A stretch of 64,000 nt of DNA, from positions 2,108,001 to 2,172,000 of the forward strand of contig OY101115.1 in the NCBI GenBank assembly GCA_956465555.1, given 5' to 3'. A model generated the notes under the pieces. It was not told the DNA's origin, did no database searches, and saw only the letters and a program-made list of their open reading frames with translations. This DNA is from Nitzschia sp. pyKryTriq1. Its lineage: Eukaryota > Bacillariophyta > Bacillariophyceae > Bacillariales > Bacillariaceae. The first letter of the stretch is position 1; each line of letters starts with the position of its first letter. The translations under genes were made by a program, and so were the position numbers. This document shows, in pieces, positions 1 through 11,547 of the stretch.

Positions 1-171
1 AGGTCACTGTGGTTACAATAACCTTGTTGCTTGACCACGGTCTAAGACAGTCAGTGGAAAGTTGAATCATCGTCTACTTTCGTCGGCACTCGATTGGTTA
101 TAAAAATATTTTATTGAAGAATCTTCCGGTTGAATTCCTTGGCTTTTTGATCGCTAAACTTTCCCTTGAAA

Positions 172-2565
172 ATGAGATTTTCTGGTCTGCGATCTTCGCC
201 CCTGCTGCATTTGCGGTCTCCCGTATTATGTGGGCAAAAGCTCGCGTCGCAGTACACCAGTCGCTTGTCCAGGGATCCACTCCTCGTCGGACGCGCTAAG
301 ATTTACTCGGCAGCATGCCGAGGATGGCGGTCGAAGAATAATCATCCTCTCCAGGCCCTCGACGTACGTTGCCTCTCGACGACGACTCTTGGCAGCGAAG
401 GAGTTTTCAAGCCCTGGAAGTCTCACATGGTAGAATCCAATGGAGATTATCGTGAAGAAGCGTTTCTGGAAGAACACATCGGAGGACCACTCTACGAAAA
501 TCAAAAGGAGCTTCCACGCCTTCCCGTTCCGACCATTGAGGACACGCTGGCACGATTTTTGCCAACCGCGCTGCCACTGGTAAAGTCAGAAGATGAAAAG
601 AAAGCTCTTCTTGCTGCTTGTGAGACTTTTCCCGAGCAAGCCAAAATTCTACAGGAACGCTTGATCCATCGAAGGGATCATGAAATGAAGAACTCCAGCT
701 GGCTGCAGCTATGGTGGAATCAGGTGGGTATTGTACATATTATGCAACTCTGGGTATGTATTCCTTTATTTTCGTCCTTCGTCTTACATCTCGCTTGTCT
801 TTTGTTCATTTTTCATCCTGTAGCTGGGATACCTGCAGTATCGGGGATCTGTTGTGATCAACGTGTCATACTTTTTCCAGTTTCATGATGACCCGACGAC
901 GGATCTCGACGACGACAAGACCAGTGTGCAGCGTGCCGCCGCCATGTTATTTGCGACGGGCGAATTCCGAAAGCAAGTTTGTTCTGGAACATTACCAGCA
1001 GACAAGATTGGAAAAAAGCAAACACCACTCTGTTCCACCCCTTACAAATACATGTTCAATGCTTGTCGCATCCCGCAGCCAAAGCAAGATTCGTATCGCA
1101 TTTACGACCCGAGCCGCTACACCCACGCTATCGTTGCCCGTAATGGTCACTTTTTCTCCATTGATATCATTCATCCAAAGACTGGGGATCCTTTGCCAGT
1201 GACAGCCTTGGAAGCGCAATTGGAGCAGTGCGTGAAACTTGCCGATTCCAAGCCGACGGCCAAGCTTGGTTTGCTCACTAGTTCTAACCGGGACACGTGG
1301 ACACACGCCAGACAGAAGTTGATCGAAGTCGGGGGAACGCAGATGGAAAAGGCCTTGGAGATTATCGAGAGTGGAGCTGTCCTAGTGAGCCTCGACGATA
1401 CGACACCTGTGTCACGTGAGGAATGTTGCGAAAAATTGTTAACTGGCGGAAATGCCAGTGTCACCAACCGATGGTTCGGTAAGTCAATGCATTTTCTTCC
1501 GTACTTTTTTAATACCCACTGTTTCTAAGACTTTTCCAAAGACAAGTCGATTCAAATCGTGGTAGCGAAGAACGGCAAAGCGGGATTAATGGGGGAACAC
1601 TCCATGATGGATGGAATGGTTCTGGTCAATCTAGCGAACCACCTCACTAATACAACTTATGCGGACGCCAAAGAGAGGTCGAATAATGCTGAGGACGGAC
1701 CGAGCGAGGTGAAAGACATCTTCGCAGGAGTCGCAGAAAAGATTGACGACGCCGTTCTTTCGCCACTCGTTGACCAAGGTAAGCTTGTCATCCACCTATT
1801 TTCCGATTTGTTTGCAATAGCTTCTAAACGAATTTTGTTTATTCAGCAACAAAGGAATTTGACGGCATGATCTCGGCGCAATCCAATCGGGCGCAAAGCT
1901 TTCAGGGTTACGGAAGCGATTTCATCAAGAAAGCTGGTCATTCTCCTGATGCATTTGTTCAAATGGTGATGCAACTTGCAACCTATCGACTGTTTGGAGA
2001 ACAGGTTGGTACATACGAGGCGACCCAAGTGAGGCCTTTCATGCATGGACGTACAGAGACGACCAGGGCGGTATCGACTCAAAGTGAGGCCTTTGTCAAA
2101 GCAATGGGACCTCGCCCCCAAAAGGACCAGACCGATCCAAAACGACGAAAGGAAAAGATCGAATTGCTGAAGCAGGCTACCACTGCACATGCACAATATA
2201 CCTCGACAGCTGCACAAGCAGCAGGGGTAGACCGACATTTTTTCGGGCTTTCTATGCTTGTACGAGATGGGGAAGAGACACCAGCACTCCTTTCAGACCC
2301 CGTTTTCGTACGATCAAAAACATGGAGGACAAGTACAAGTCATCTAACCCATCCAAACTTCTTGAACTGGGGTTTTGGCCAAGTAGTGGACGATGGGGTG
2401 GGGATTGGTTATTCGATCCATCCTAAATCTTGCATCTTCAATGTTACCGCTCTAGCGGAGACCAATTGGACCATGAAACTATCTGACCTTCTAGAAGAAG
2501 CACTCTTGGAGATGCAAGAACTCATCATGCTCGACCAAGCGGAGGGTGTTGACCTCCCGCAGTAG
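172..2565 (+). CDS. Carnitine O-acyltransferase, mitochondrial-type leader (paralogue A)
   Basis: Choline/carnitine O-acyltransferase family enzyme, 720 aa after splicing, moving acyl groups between carnitine and CoA. I join exons 172..723, 824..1478, 1542..1778 and 1847..2565; each intron is GT-AG and the frame is kept. Family signs are EHSMMDGM with the catalytic His at residue 422, the TSTSHLTHPNF segment (family STSQ loop) and GVGIGYSIHP near the C-terminus. The first ATG in frame is at 172, giving a leader rich in Arg, Ser and Leu without acidic residues (MRFSGLRSSPLLHLRSP), which I infer to be a mitochondrial presequence. The C-terminus (DLPQ) is not a peroxisomal signal. A close paralogue lies inverted at 7575-9738. 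The gene converges on the nucleotidyltransferase gene with 52 bp between stop codons. Family sure; substrate chain length not readable. Confidence 0.9.
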
Positions 2566-2617
2566 AGATTTACTAGAAAAGCCGTTCCAAACAATCTGCT
2601 AGTAGTGCATTGGATTT

Positions 2618-5600
2618 TCAATGATCATTCTTTTCCGGACTCGCCCCACCCTGCTTTGCAGGTGGTTTGTGTCTACGTCTGTTGTTTTTTGGTTTACCAT
2701 TTTCTGGTCCTTTCGGACTTCTTGCGCCATCTCCTCCACCACTAGTCGGACCCGGAACACTCGCTCCGGCACTGTCGTTTCCTTTCTTCTTCTTGGGTTT
2801 TGAACCCTTTCTATTCGTCGGACTATGTGGTTCTTTGGTGTTGTTCTGTTGCGGCGCAACGGTGGTGCCCCCACTGGTGTCTTGTTGGGGTGCCTGGCTT
2901 TGCATGGGTGCGGCGTTCGGCCTGGGACCCCGACCCCCCTGGCGTCCGCGGCCTCCCCTTCCCTTACGATTGCGTCCACTTCCACCTCTATCTCCGCCAC
3001 GTCCGGGACTTCGCCCTGGACCACCACCCTGCGTACTGCCCTTGTCTCCTTTGCTGCCTGCAGGTTCCTTCACGACATTATGATCGTCATCGCCCGCAAA
3101 GCGCTTGAAGTTAGGAGTCATGTTCGCTTTTGACGCAGGCTTGTCAGATACCTGTACAGTGGCACAATCAGGCCACAGCTTCTCTTTCTGACTCTTGCCA
3201 AGAAGGATTTGCCGAAGATGGCTTTCTGCCGTGTGGAAAAATTCAAACATGTCTCTCGTCCCACTTTCAGCTGCGGGAGACCCCAAATCGTGAGGGCAGT
3301 GCGAATCGTAGGTCTCAAAAGGATCTTCAATGGAAAGAAAGAGCCTTGCCTTGTTGGAAACGATTTTCGGCACACATATAGCCCCCTTCTTGATAGATAC
3401 AGCAAAACTCCCAGCCGGAAAGCGTTTGCTGTAAAACTCAAAGAATCCATAGAGTAGCGCAGAGACCGAGATCTCAGATAGACCCAAAGCCGGTGACCAG
3501 GCATTTTTACTCTTTACTTGTTCCCATTCCAGGTACCAGGTATCAAGCTTGCTGACAGAATGCCAAATGTTGCCCTCGGGGTCAGGAACAAAACCCGCGG
3601 TTTCCATGAGGTCCGCGCTTTGTAGGTTCGGAACAAAGCCAATACACTGAAGGTAGAAAATCACCAAATTGATCCATGCGTACGAGCTGATGTAGTTATC
3701 CTTGGCTGAGTTGATTTGATATTCCTTGGCCCAGTGTTTGACCGCCATCATAAGTTTACGGACGCGGACATCTACAAGGGAGTATTCCCGCAGAAGACCA
3801 GAATTGGCAACTGCAATATCATTCAAAAAGCAAACGTCAAAGCTAGAAAAGAAGTTTTCCATGAGAGACATGATATCATGGCTGGCACGAAAGGCACTAC
3901 TGTAGCACTGGTACAGTTGGACTTACTTGATGGATCCATCCGAAGAGTATGGGTTCTGCGCCACGTTGTACGTCCCTTTCACCACCGGAACACGTGCTCG
4001 AGTAACAGGCTGCACATCTCGAAATTCATGTCCACGATTATTGAGCTTATGAAAGACTTGGTAAACATACTGTTTCATTTGCTTTTCATACTTGGATGCT
4101 CCGACAAGCCCTTCGTGAAAGTCTGTCTGAAGCTTATCTGCTTCAGGCAGCCAAAGTGAAAGGTCGACGTCTGCCCCCTTCCCCAACGATAGATTCGACA
4201 AGCAACTTCCGTAGATACTGATTCGAGCTTTGGGGAACCGCTTCTTGAGTATCTGCGAAATGGTTTGGTGGACCTTATTGACGGCCGCATCGTATTTGGC
4301 TTGTAGCTCCCTGTCGTGAATGTCAGTGCTATCGAGATGAAGTTGCTCGTCGCAGCGTTGCACATTTTCCAGGATCGCCTCTCGGGATGGCGCACCCGGA
4401 TATCCAGATAGGATAGTCAGTGGGTCGACTATGCTTGGACTCGCTCTGGCCCGGACTTGAGGGATCCAAGACTTGGACCAGAACTCCATGGAACCACCCA
4501 TATGATCGTGGGATATCTGTTCTGCCTGGTTTTTGTCGATAAAACCTTCCAAAATGAGAGATGCATCCTTGTGTGCATTGATGATGACTCTGCTGGATGT
4601 CGCATCAAATACATTTGTACCAAGGATCCAACAAAAGCCGCGTCTTTTCCCCTTCCATTCGGCCGGACCGATCTTTAAGCTGCGGTCATTTCGTCGCTTA
4701 TGATTGAATATTTGAAGGAGGTGAGGGTAGAGGGCTCGAATCGAGTTGAGGGTTCTTACTAATCGAACAGCCTGCGGTTCTCTAGCCAGATTCTCATTGT
4801 CATTGACATAGTCGCCTTCATCTTCGATCACAACATCAGTATTGTCGGGTTCCTCCTCTTCGTCAGTCACCGACCTCGATGATGATCTGTTGGTAGCTGT
4901 TCCACTGCTTTGTTGTTGTTGTTGTTGTGTCTTCAAAAGTTGTTTTTGTTGCTGTTCTAATGCTCGAACTTTGGAGTTTTCTCGTGAGAGGCGGTCTGCG
5001 CCGTCCTTGTTGCGTTTCATGGGTCGATGTCGAAAGGATTGAATGTCCATGATCATCGGTGGGATTCGGTTTGCCAAGTTATTGCATCGTTTCAGCTGCT
5101 GATACACTTTTTGATACTCCAATGCTTTCGCTGCAGCAGCAGCTTTCGCTGCAGCAGCAGCACTCTTGCCTTTCTTCTTTTTCTTCCTGTCACCCTTTGG
5201 ACTGTTCTTCTTCTTGTCATCGGGTCGCACCTTTAGATTTTCATCAGTCGTTGTGTCCATCGGATCATCATCATCGTCGTCGTCGTCGTCATAATCAACA
5301 CCAGCAGAAGCAGAAGGAGGGGGAGGATGCTTCGCCTCTGCATTTTCTTCCCCTTCGACATCCATGTTGGTGGCTTCGTCGTCGTCACCTTCGCTAGTGT
5401 CTCCTTCTCCTCCTCCTCCTCCTCCTACTTCTTCCGTTGACCCCATGTCAGTCGTTGACGAAGTTATTGTCGTCGTCAATACTGCCTCTACTGGCTCTTC
5501 CACTGCCGTGGTCCTTGTAGCTGCTGTTTCTTCTTCCTGTTCCGACAAGGGTACGGGTGAAAGCGCGAGAATCTCGGCAATGTTATGGTTGGGATACAAT

Positions 5601-5821
5601 TCTTTCAGAAACATTTGAGTGGAATGGAGCAGCAATGGCTGATGCTGCTGCTGCAGCTGTTTTTGTTGATCCACCACAACATTCGTGTCATCGTCAAGAA
5701 TTAGAAGTTTAGCAGCTGCTTCAGGACGAAATATCAAGAATCCATCCTCTCGTACGTCGACTTGATCCTCGTCCCACAAGGGAGGGATCATCATTGGACG
5801 AGGCGGATGAAACGAAGCCAT
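2618..5821 (-). CDS. Terminal nucleotidyltransferase (TUTase / non-canonical poly(A) polymerase)
   Basis: Cid1/TUT4-type nucleotidyltransferase, which adds U or A to RNA 3' ends; 1039 aa from two exons, 5821..3927 and 3842..2618. The 84-bp intron is placed so that the core reads DGSIN-FDVCFLNDIAVANS, the expected central domain. Metal-binding motif: GS at residues 538-539 and Asp 551 and 553 (GKGADVDLSLW), third Asp at about 634. PAP-associated domain: VRKLMMAVKHWAKEYQIN, later SIEDPFE. The N-terminal half is disordered (acidic runs, Ala-rich and Gln-rich stretches), and the C-terminal ~130 residues are an RGG/Gly-Arg-rich and basic tail likely to bind RNA. Two other in-frame acceptors nearer the donor would leave introns of only 27 or 45 nt and add 18 or so odd residues, so I rejected them. 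Uridylation versus adenylation cannot be decided here. Confidence 0.88.
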
Positions 5822-6480
5822 GATGATTTGCTGGTACCGGTATGGAGTATGGAACAGGTATTTACAACTGGTCTAGCTCTATACTAGTGTTACCAACCAA
5901 AGACAGATACTTTCACGGAACATTATCAATCGATCAATCGATCGATCAACGAAGCTTGAATGTTGGATGCTTATTAGCAATACAGGTACAGTATTGTTTG
6001 TAGGCTTAGCAAGAGATAGTGGATCGATCGACAAACTTCAAAACTGAAACATCTCCGTGCGCCGTTCGTGCGCCGATGCTTTTGCGCAGATCAGCCATAC
6101 TGGTACAGTACCAGTACACGTACCTCTTCTGGTCGACGTCTCCGTGTCTCGTCGAAAGTTTCGGTCGAAGTGGTCGATTGGCTGGTTTCCCGCCATTTCT
6201 ACGGGTACGTGTATCTTGACGATGATGGCCGAGGACGCTAACATACTCGTACCAGGTACCGGTACTGTATGACGAAGAGACGACGCAAGACCTGACGATG
6301 GAGATTTTTTCGATTGATGTTTTGCTTGAATCATCATCTTCCTCATCAATGCTGTCGACCTGTTCCAGAATGTACGGTACTTTGTCTTCCTCCTGCATGC
6401 CTGTGAGACACCCGTACCGGCCTTGCTCTCCAGTTGGCGCTCGTCGTTACTACTACTAGACATCTGTGCTACTTTGTAGA
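5822..6480. promoter_or_regulatory. Divergent intergenic region between nucleotidyltransferase and SDR genes
   Basis: About 660 bp between two start codons, so probably a shared promoter region. It holds a GATC-rich simple repeat (about 5925-5952) and several short GTAC palindromes (around 6095-6125 and 6246-6270). Longer open frames on the minus strand at 6006-6463 have no recognisable similarity and look like chance. No TATA-like or other core element could be supported. Confidence 0.4.
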
Positions 6481-7503
6481 ATGCTTCCGGATGGTGGAGC
6501 GCTAACTATGCCTTCTTCTTCTTCTAATTCGTCACCGTCTCAACCAACACCTCCTAAGAGTAGGCAGTTTCAATTTCAAGACAAGGTCGTGGTGATCACA
6601 GGCGGGGCCAGTGGTATCGGTAAAGCCTTGGCCGCGGTGTTTCTCCGAAACGGAGCCCGGGTGGCCTTGGTCGATATTCGTGGTAGTCACCAAGCCGCCG
6701 ACGAATTACAGAAATACCCGTGTACTACGACGACGACCACGACGACGACGACAGCAACAAAGTCACCGCCACCGTTAGCTTTTTCATGTGATGTGGCTGA
6801 TGCTACCCAAGTAAGGAACATGATTCGGCAAGTCAAGAACAAGTGGGGTCGAATCGACATTTACTGCAGTAATGCCGGAATCATATATCCACCTACTGCT
6901 ACTACCACTACCACTACTACTAGTGTTCCCTCTGACCATGTGGCCAAGTATTCAGACTCCCAATGGACTAAGATTCTACAGGTCAACGTTCAGAGCCACG
7001 TGATTGCAGCACGAGAACTGATTTCCGATTGGGAAGAAGGAAAGGGAGATGGTATCTTTGTCGTCACAGCATCGGCTGCAGGACTCTTGACACAAATTGG
7101 AGACGCCAGCTATGGTGTCAGCAAGGCGGCGGCAGTCTCGTTTGCCGAACATTTGGCGATTTCCCATCCTACCATTCAAGTACATTGTCTCTGTCCTCAA
7201 GCAGTAGACACCCCCTTTGTGGATGTTGTGATCGGTGGCGGCGGCAAGTCGGGACAACAAAATTCCGCGATGACCGATGGGATGGTGAGCCCAGAGTATG
7301 TGGCAGAGTGCACGCTTCAAGCCATTATTCGTCAACGATCGGCCTTTTGGATCTTTCCACATCCAAGAGTACCCGAGTATTATCGACGCAAGGTGACGGA
7401 CCACGCACGATGGCTCAAGGGAATGCAACGATTACGAAATCGATTGCAGCTGTCCTCGTCCTCCAGCCCCGCTTCCATAAAATCCCCCCGATCGAAACTG
7501 TGA
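6481..7503 (+). CDS. Short-chain dehydrogenase/reductase (SDR)
   Basis: NAD(P)-dependent oxidoreductase of the classical SDR family, about 340 aa. The Rossmann cofactor motif TGGASGIG follows a ~40-residue Ser/Pro/Gln-rich start, then VALVDIRG, CDVAD (adenine-ring contact), SNAG, and the catalytic YGVSK with an upstream Ser (TASAAG). Two Thr runs coded by ACN repeats interrupt surface loops: after the second beta-alpha unit and after SNAGIIYPP; both are longer than usual in the family. The first ATG is at 6481; an in-frame GTG at 6466 and a second ATG at 6508 (MPSSSSNSS) exist, and the latter is also plausible. No targeting signal is evident. The gene converges on the second carnitine acyltransferase 71 bp away. 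The substrate cannot be read from the sequence. Confidence 0.88.
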   Translation: MLPDGGALTMPSSSSNSSPSQPTPPKSRQFQFQDKVVVITGGASGIGKALAAVFLRNGARVALVDIRGSHQAADELQKYPCTTTTTTTTTTATKSPPPLAFSCDVADATQVRNMIRQVKNKWGRIDIYCSNAGIIYPPTATTTTTTTSVPSDHVAKYSDSQWTKILQVNVQSHVIAARELISDWEEGKGDGIFVVTASAAGLLTQIGDASYGVSKAAAVSFAEHLAISHPTIQVHCLCPQAVDTPFVDVVIGGGGKSGQQNSAMTDGMVSPEYVAECTLQAIIRQRSAFWIFPHPRVPEYYRRKVTDHARWLKGMQRLRNRLQLSSSSSPASIKSPRSKL

Positions 7504-7574
7504 AAGATTCTATACACACTGCGTACCAGTCTATATATCGAGGATGGATTTTGTAAATAATTATATTGATATCC

Positions 7575-9738
7575 TTACAGTCTACTACTGGGCGCCTTGT
7601 CCGCTTCTAGCAATCGTTGCATTTCCAAAAGAGCTTCTTCCAAGAGTTCCGATAGCTTGTCCGTCCAACCCGTGGATCGAAGCGCTGTAATGTTGAAGAC
7701 GCATGATCGGGGAAGGACCGCATACGCCAATCCGACTCCATCAGGGACGACTTCCCCGTACCCCCAAAGGTTGAAACGAGGATGCGAAAGCTGACTAGTG
7801 CTGCAACGCCATCTCTTCGATCGCTGGAACACGGTATCCGAATAGAGATCCGGTGCCTCCTCACCGTCCTGAACCAACATGGACAGACCAAACAAGTGAC
7901 GGTCCACGCCTTGTGCTGCGGCAGCCAATCCCGTATATTTGGCATGAGTCTTGGTTGCCATCTTCAACAATTTGATCTTTTCACTTCGAACCGACGCGTC
8001 GTTTTCGTCAAGTTTGGGTCGGAAGCCCATGGACTTGATGAACGCTTCGCTGTCCGTCGTCGCTGCTCGAGTAACTTCGGTGCGACCGTGCAAAAAGGAT
8101 CGAACCTGTGTGGCTTCATAGGTTCCCACTTGTTCACCAAAAAGTCTATAGGTAGCGAGCTGCATGGCGACTTGGACATAGGCATCGGGCGGAAACCCCA
8201 TCTTCTTGATGAGGCTACTTCCATATCCTTGAAAACTCTGGGCATGTAAAATGTGGTCTGTGATGAGTTTGTGGAAAGCATTCCAAGCTAATAATGCAAG
8301 AGACGAGGGACGAGGAAGAGACTTAGCAAGCCATGACAATAGGGCGACAATACATAGAGCAAGAAAAGTCCTAGCTTCTCACCTTTGGATTCTAGCCCTT
8401 CCGCAAGATTTGGATTTGCAAGCTGGGAAATTGCTTTCCCGAAAATATCTTCCACCGCAATTGGCGACGGACTGAGAGACAACGACTGGCGCCTGGCTTG
8501 CGAATATGTCATCTTCGTCATGAAATCTGAAAAGTTGATAACTGGCATACCGTCCATCATGGAATGTTCTGCGATCAAACCTGCCTTTCCGTTGTTTGCC
8601 ACCATGATTTGTAGAGACTTATCAAACCAACGATTCGATCCAGACTTCAATCCCCCAGTCCAGAACAAGTCACCACATTCTTGGCGAGAAACGGGTGACT
8701 CGTCATCCAAATTAAGGAGGAGAGCTCCGCTCTGGAGTTGTTCCAAGGCATCCTCCATGGCCAAGCCACCGGCTTGCAATAACTTCGTACGAGCATCAGC
8801 CCAATCATCTCGGTTACTGCTAGTCATCAAACCCAACTTCGGGCGGGAGGAAGAAAAGGAATCAGCCAGTGTGATGCATTGCCGAAGTTGTTCCTCGAGG
8901 TCCGTCACAGGTAAGGGGTCACCCGAAGTGGGATGCACAAGCTGAATCGAGAAAAAGTGCCCCTTCCGAGCTACAATGGCATGGGTATAGCAGCTAGGAT
9001 CATAGATGCGATAGGTGTCGTGATCGCGACGAGGAACGCGGCAGGCGTTGAACATGTATTTGTAAGCAGTGGCACAAATGGGAGTCTTTTTCTTTCCAAC
9101 CCGTTCATAGGGAAGTTGACCCGTGACAACCAACTTTCGAAACTGGGCAGATGCAAACAGCATGGTCGCTCCTCTCTGGACATTGGCACTTGCGCCGGGT
9201 GAGGAACTGATTGTCGGATCGTCCACGAAACTGAAGAAATAAGACACGTTGACAACCAAGGGATCACGAACTTGCAGATAACCAGCCTGGAATTAAAAAG
9301 AACAAATGGAAAGAAGCACCCATGAGATTTTATTGCGCACCCAGAGCCTAAAACACCAACAATAAGAATGTTCTGTACTTCATACAAGTACATTAGTATG
9401 CTTACTTGATTCCACCATTTCTGAAGCCAGCTTGAATCTGCAAATTCCTCATTTCGTCTTCGCAAAAGTCTTTCATGGAGTTCTGCAGCCTGTTCCGGAA
9501 AACGACGACACGCTTCCTTCAGCGCTTCCTTCTCTTCCTCAGTTCTCGCGAGTGGCAGGGCCGTTGGCAGAAAACGCTTCATGGTATCCGGTATCGAAGG
9601 GATCGGAAGACGAGGCATGTTCTTTTGATTTTCATAAAGTGGGCCTCCGACATGTTCCTCCAGGAACATTTCGTCCCGATAGTCCCCATTGGACTCGACC
9701 ATCTGGGTCGGCCAAGGCTTCATGGTGGCTCCTGTCAT
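7575..9738 (-). CDS. Carnitine O-acyltransferase with peroxisomal PTS1 (paralogue B)
   Basis: Second member of the choline/carnitine acyltransferase family, 649 aa. Exons are 9738..9406, 9286..8383 and 8287..7575, all GT-AG and in frame. Catalytic His is residue 352 in AEHSMMDGM; STSQLSHPRF and GVGLAYAVLP follow. It aligns along its whole length with the gene at 172-2565 (shared VESNGDYR, EEHVGGPLYENQK, WWNQ, RWFDKS, QSFQGYG). It has no N-terminal extension and ends in -SRL, a canonical type 1 peroxisomal targeting tripeptide, so I infer peroxisomal location. Two of its intron sites match two of the three in paralogue A; the intron after RWF in A is absent here. The ATG at 9738 is chosen because GTAC-type intergenic sequence begins just upstream. 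Confidence 0.9.
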
Positions 9739-10653
9739 GGTTGTTAGAATGACTCAATCGACGTACGAGTACTTGTATTAATAATATCGAACTATGGGAT
9801 GATCCAAGTTATGAGATGACCGACGGCAACGACGACGACTCCTCCGAGAAATGAAATCGTCGAGATGGATCTCTTTCAGATTGTTGGTGTTGTTGGCACG
9901 AGAATCGCGTCGACGGGATCCAGATTGAAATTATTGACATCGATCGGAAGGATTGCATCAATGCAACAACGCTGCGTCATCCCTTGGTGTCAGTCGTCAC
10001 CATCGCATCCAAGCTTCGCATCTCGAGCTTCGAGCTTTCATATCGCTGGAAGCTCGACAAGCGTGTTTCGTGTTTCTCGTCGTCGTTTTCAGTGATTGAC
10101 CCATCTGATCTCAATGATCCGTTTGACTCAAAGAAAGTCCCTGAATGCTGAATAACTCTTATTTACCCCTGCTGACTGTGATGGGTGCTGATGGTGTTAG
10201 CTCCCTTGGTGTCAGCATGTACCATACTGGTACACTGTACTATGAGTTGTCCCAAACTGCAACGCAAGGAGACGATGATCCATTGTGGAAGGTACTCGAG
10301 GATTCTTTAGCAGAAGATTTAATTGCCAAAACGGCAAGAGAAATGTGAATCCAGTGGGAGCTGGCAAATGACTACTACTACATTGGAAATGAAGACAACA
10401 ATGCATTTCTTGAAACCAGCACACCATCACCGCATTTCCTCTCCTTTCTCCTTTTTTACTCGTACCGCTTGAAATATGCAGTGATTTCGACCCAAATCAC
10501 CACTGTCAACAAATTTACCTGCAGGTACATTTGTTGTTGTCGTTATTGTTTTCTCATCATGAAGAAAGATAGCAGAGCATCGGCATTGTGAGGAACCCAA
10601 TCTCCTCCCTCCAGCAGAATGTCACGCAAGCAAGAGCACGTTTGCTTGCGGCA

Positions 10654-10794
10654 TTAAATATCGATGCAACATCCTAGATTGACATATTCATCCAGGTACT
10701 GCTGAATGATTGGAGTGGCTTCCTCCTTTGTCGGCCATTTCTTGCCCGGCTTCGCCTCTCGCAGGGCTTTCGCAAAGTGTTTGACACTCGGCAT
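10654..10794 (-). CDS. Possible small protein, 46 aa, unknown
   Basis: ATG-started frame of 46 codons with a protein-like composition: charged and amphipathic (MPSVKHFAKALREAKPGKKW, then TKEEATPIIQQYLDEYV and a Cys pair near the end). GTAC-type intergenic sequence begins immediately upstream of the ATG, as it does before several real genes here. I do not recognise a family. It may be a genuine small gene, the last exon of a decayed gene, or chance. Confidence 0.22.
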   Translation of the reverse strand: MPSVKHFAKALREAKPGKKWPTKEEATPIIQQYLDEYVNLGCCIDI

Positions 10795-10841
10795 GTGCTG
10801 ATGTATGTTTTGTACTCGTACTGTAAGTATGAAGATAGGAT

Positions 10842-10882
10842 GAGACTGTTTCTACTTGTTTCAAAAAAGTAGAAACAGTCTC
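10842..10882. repeat. Perfect 16-bp inverted repeat (hairpin)
   Basis: The left arm 10842-10857 (GAGACTGTTTCTACTT) is exactly complementary to the right arm 10867-10882, with a 9-nt loop. It lies in an otherwise gene-free stretch. It could fold in RNA or mark the end of a small mobile element; no terminal direct repeat is obvious. Confidence 0.75.
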
Positions 10883-11547
10883 TTTTCGTCTGCATGCGTC
10901 AGGTGCGCTAGTACCTTCATTATTAGGGGCTAGAAGGAGTGGTGACAAGAGTGGGAAGCATGCCATTCGCGCGCATGCTCGCCAGCTGAAACTCTATCAT
11001 GCAATCCAATGCAGCCGGCCGACTAAACGTATCTTTTGATCTAAAGCAGACCTACTGAAGACATGCAACATATCAATAAAAACCTTAAGAGCTGGAGATT
11101 TGATATCCGGTAGTCCCCAAAAAGTGATTTTTTAGTCCTTATTTGCCTGTAGAGACTGTTTTTTAACTTCGTCAGTCTTAGGTAACCCCTCCCAACTCCC
11201 CGGTACAGTACTCGTACCGGTACCTGGTACAGTACTGAGTACTGTAGGATTTCTCTTGGATTTCCTGACTCATCCGTCTCCCCGCCGGACGACACATCGA
11301 ACATCGAACCGACACGATTGCGAAACGCAACAAGCACCGGTAGGCCCTCTAGTAGAGAGGCCCTACACCTTTGAACCTGGATGTTGGATGAACGTTGCTG
11401 CTTTGCTCTGCTGCTGTTCTTGAAAGGAAGATACAAATGTAGCGTGGGTACCATTGCAATCCGCTGCTCTACCTTGCACTATTTCAGTTGCAAGAAGGTC
11501 AGCCCTCTCGTAGACTCGAATAGAATACCAGGCAGAAATCAAGGACA

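Larger units (their letters stand above)
9739..11547. other. Divergent intergenic region, 1.8 kb
   Basis: No gene with recognisable similarity. It holds a 67-codon ATG-started frame (10145-10348, plus strand) that I do not support, a 46-codon minus-strand frame listed separately (10654-10794), a perfect 16-bp hairpin (10842-10882) and a cluster of GTAC palindromes at 11201-11245. A near-palindrome of GGCCCTCT type lies at about 11340-11370. Confidence 0.4.

Noticed and set aside
2621-3133. Pro/Leu-rich plus-strand frames opposite the nucleotidyltransferase tail
   Set aside because: Antisense shadow of the Gly/Arg/Pro-rich C-terminal tail.
3843-3926. Alternative acceptors inside the nucleotidyltransferase intron
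   Set aside because: They give introns of only 27 or 45 nt and insert residues into the conserved DGSINFDVCFLN core.
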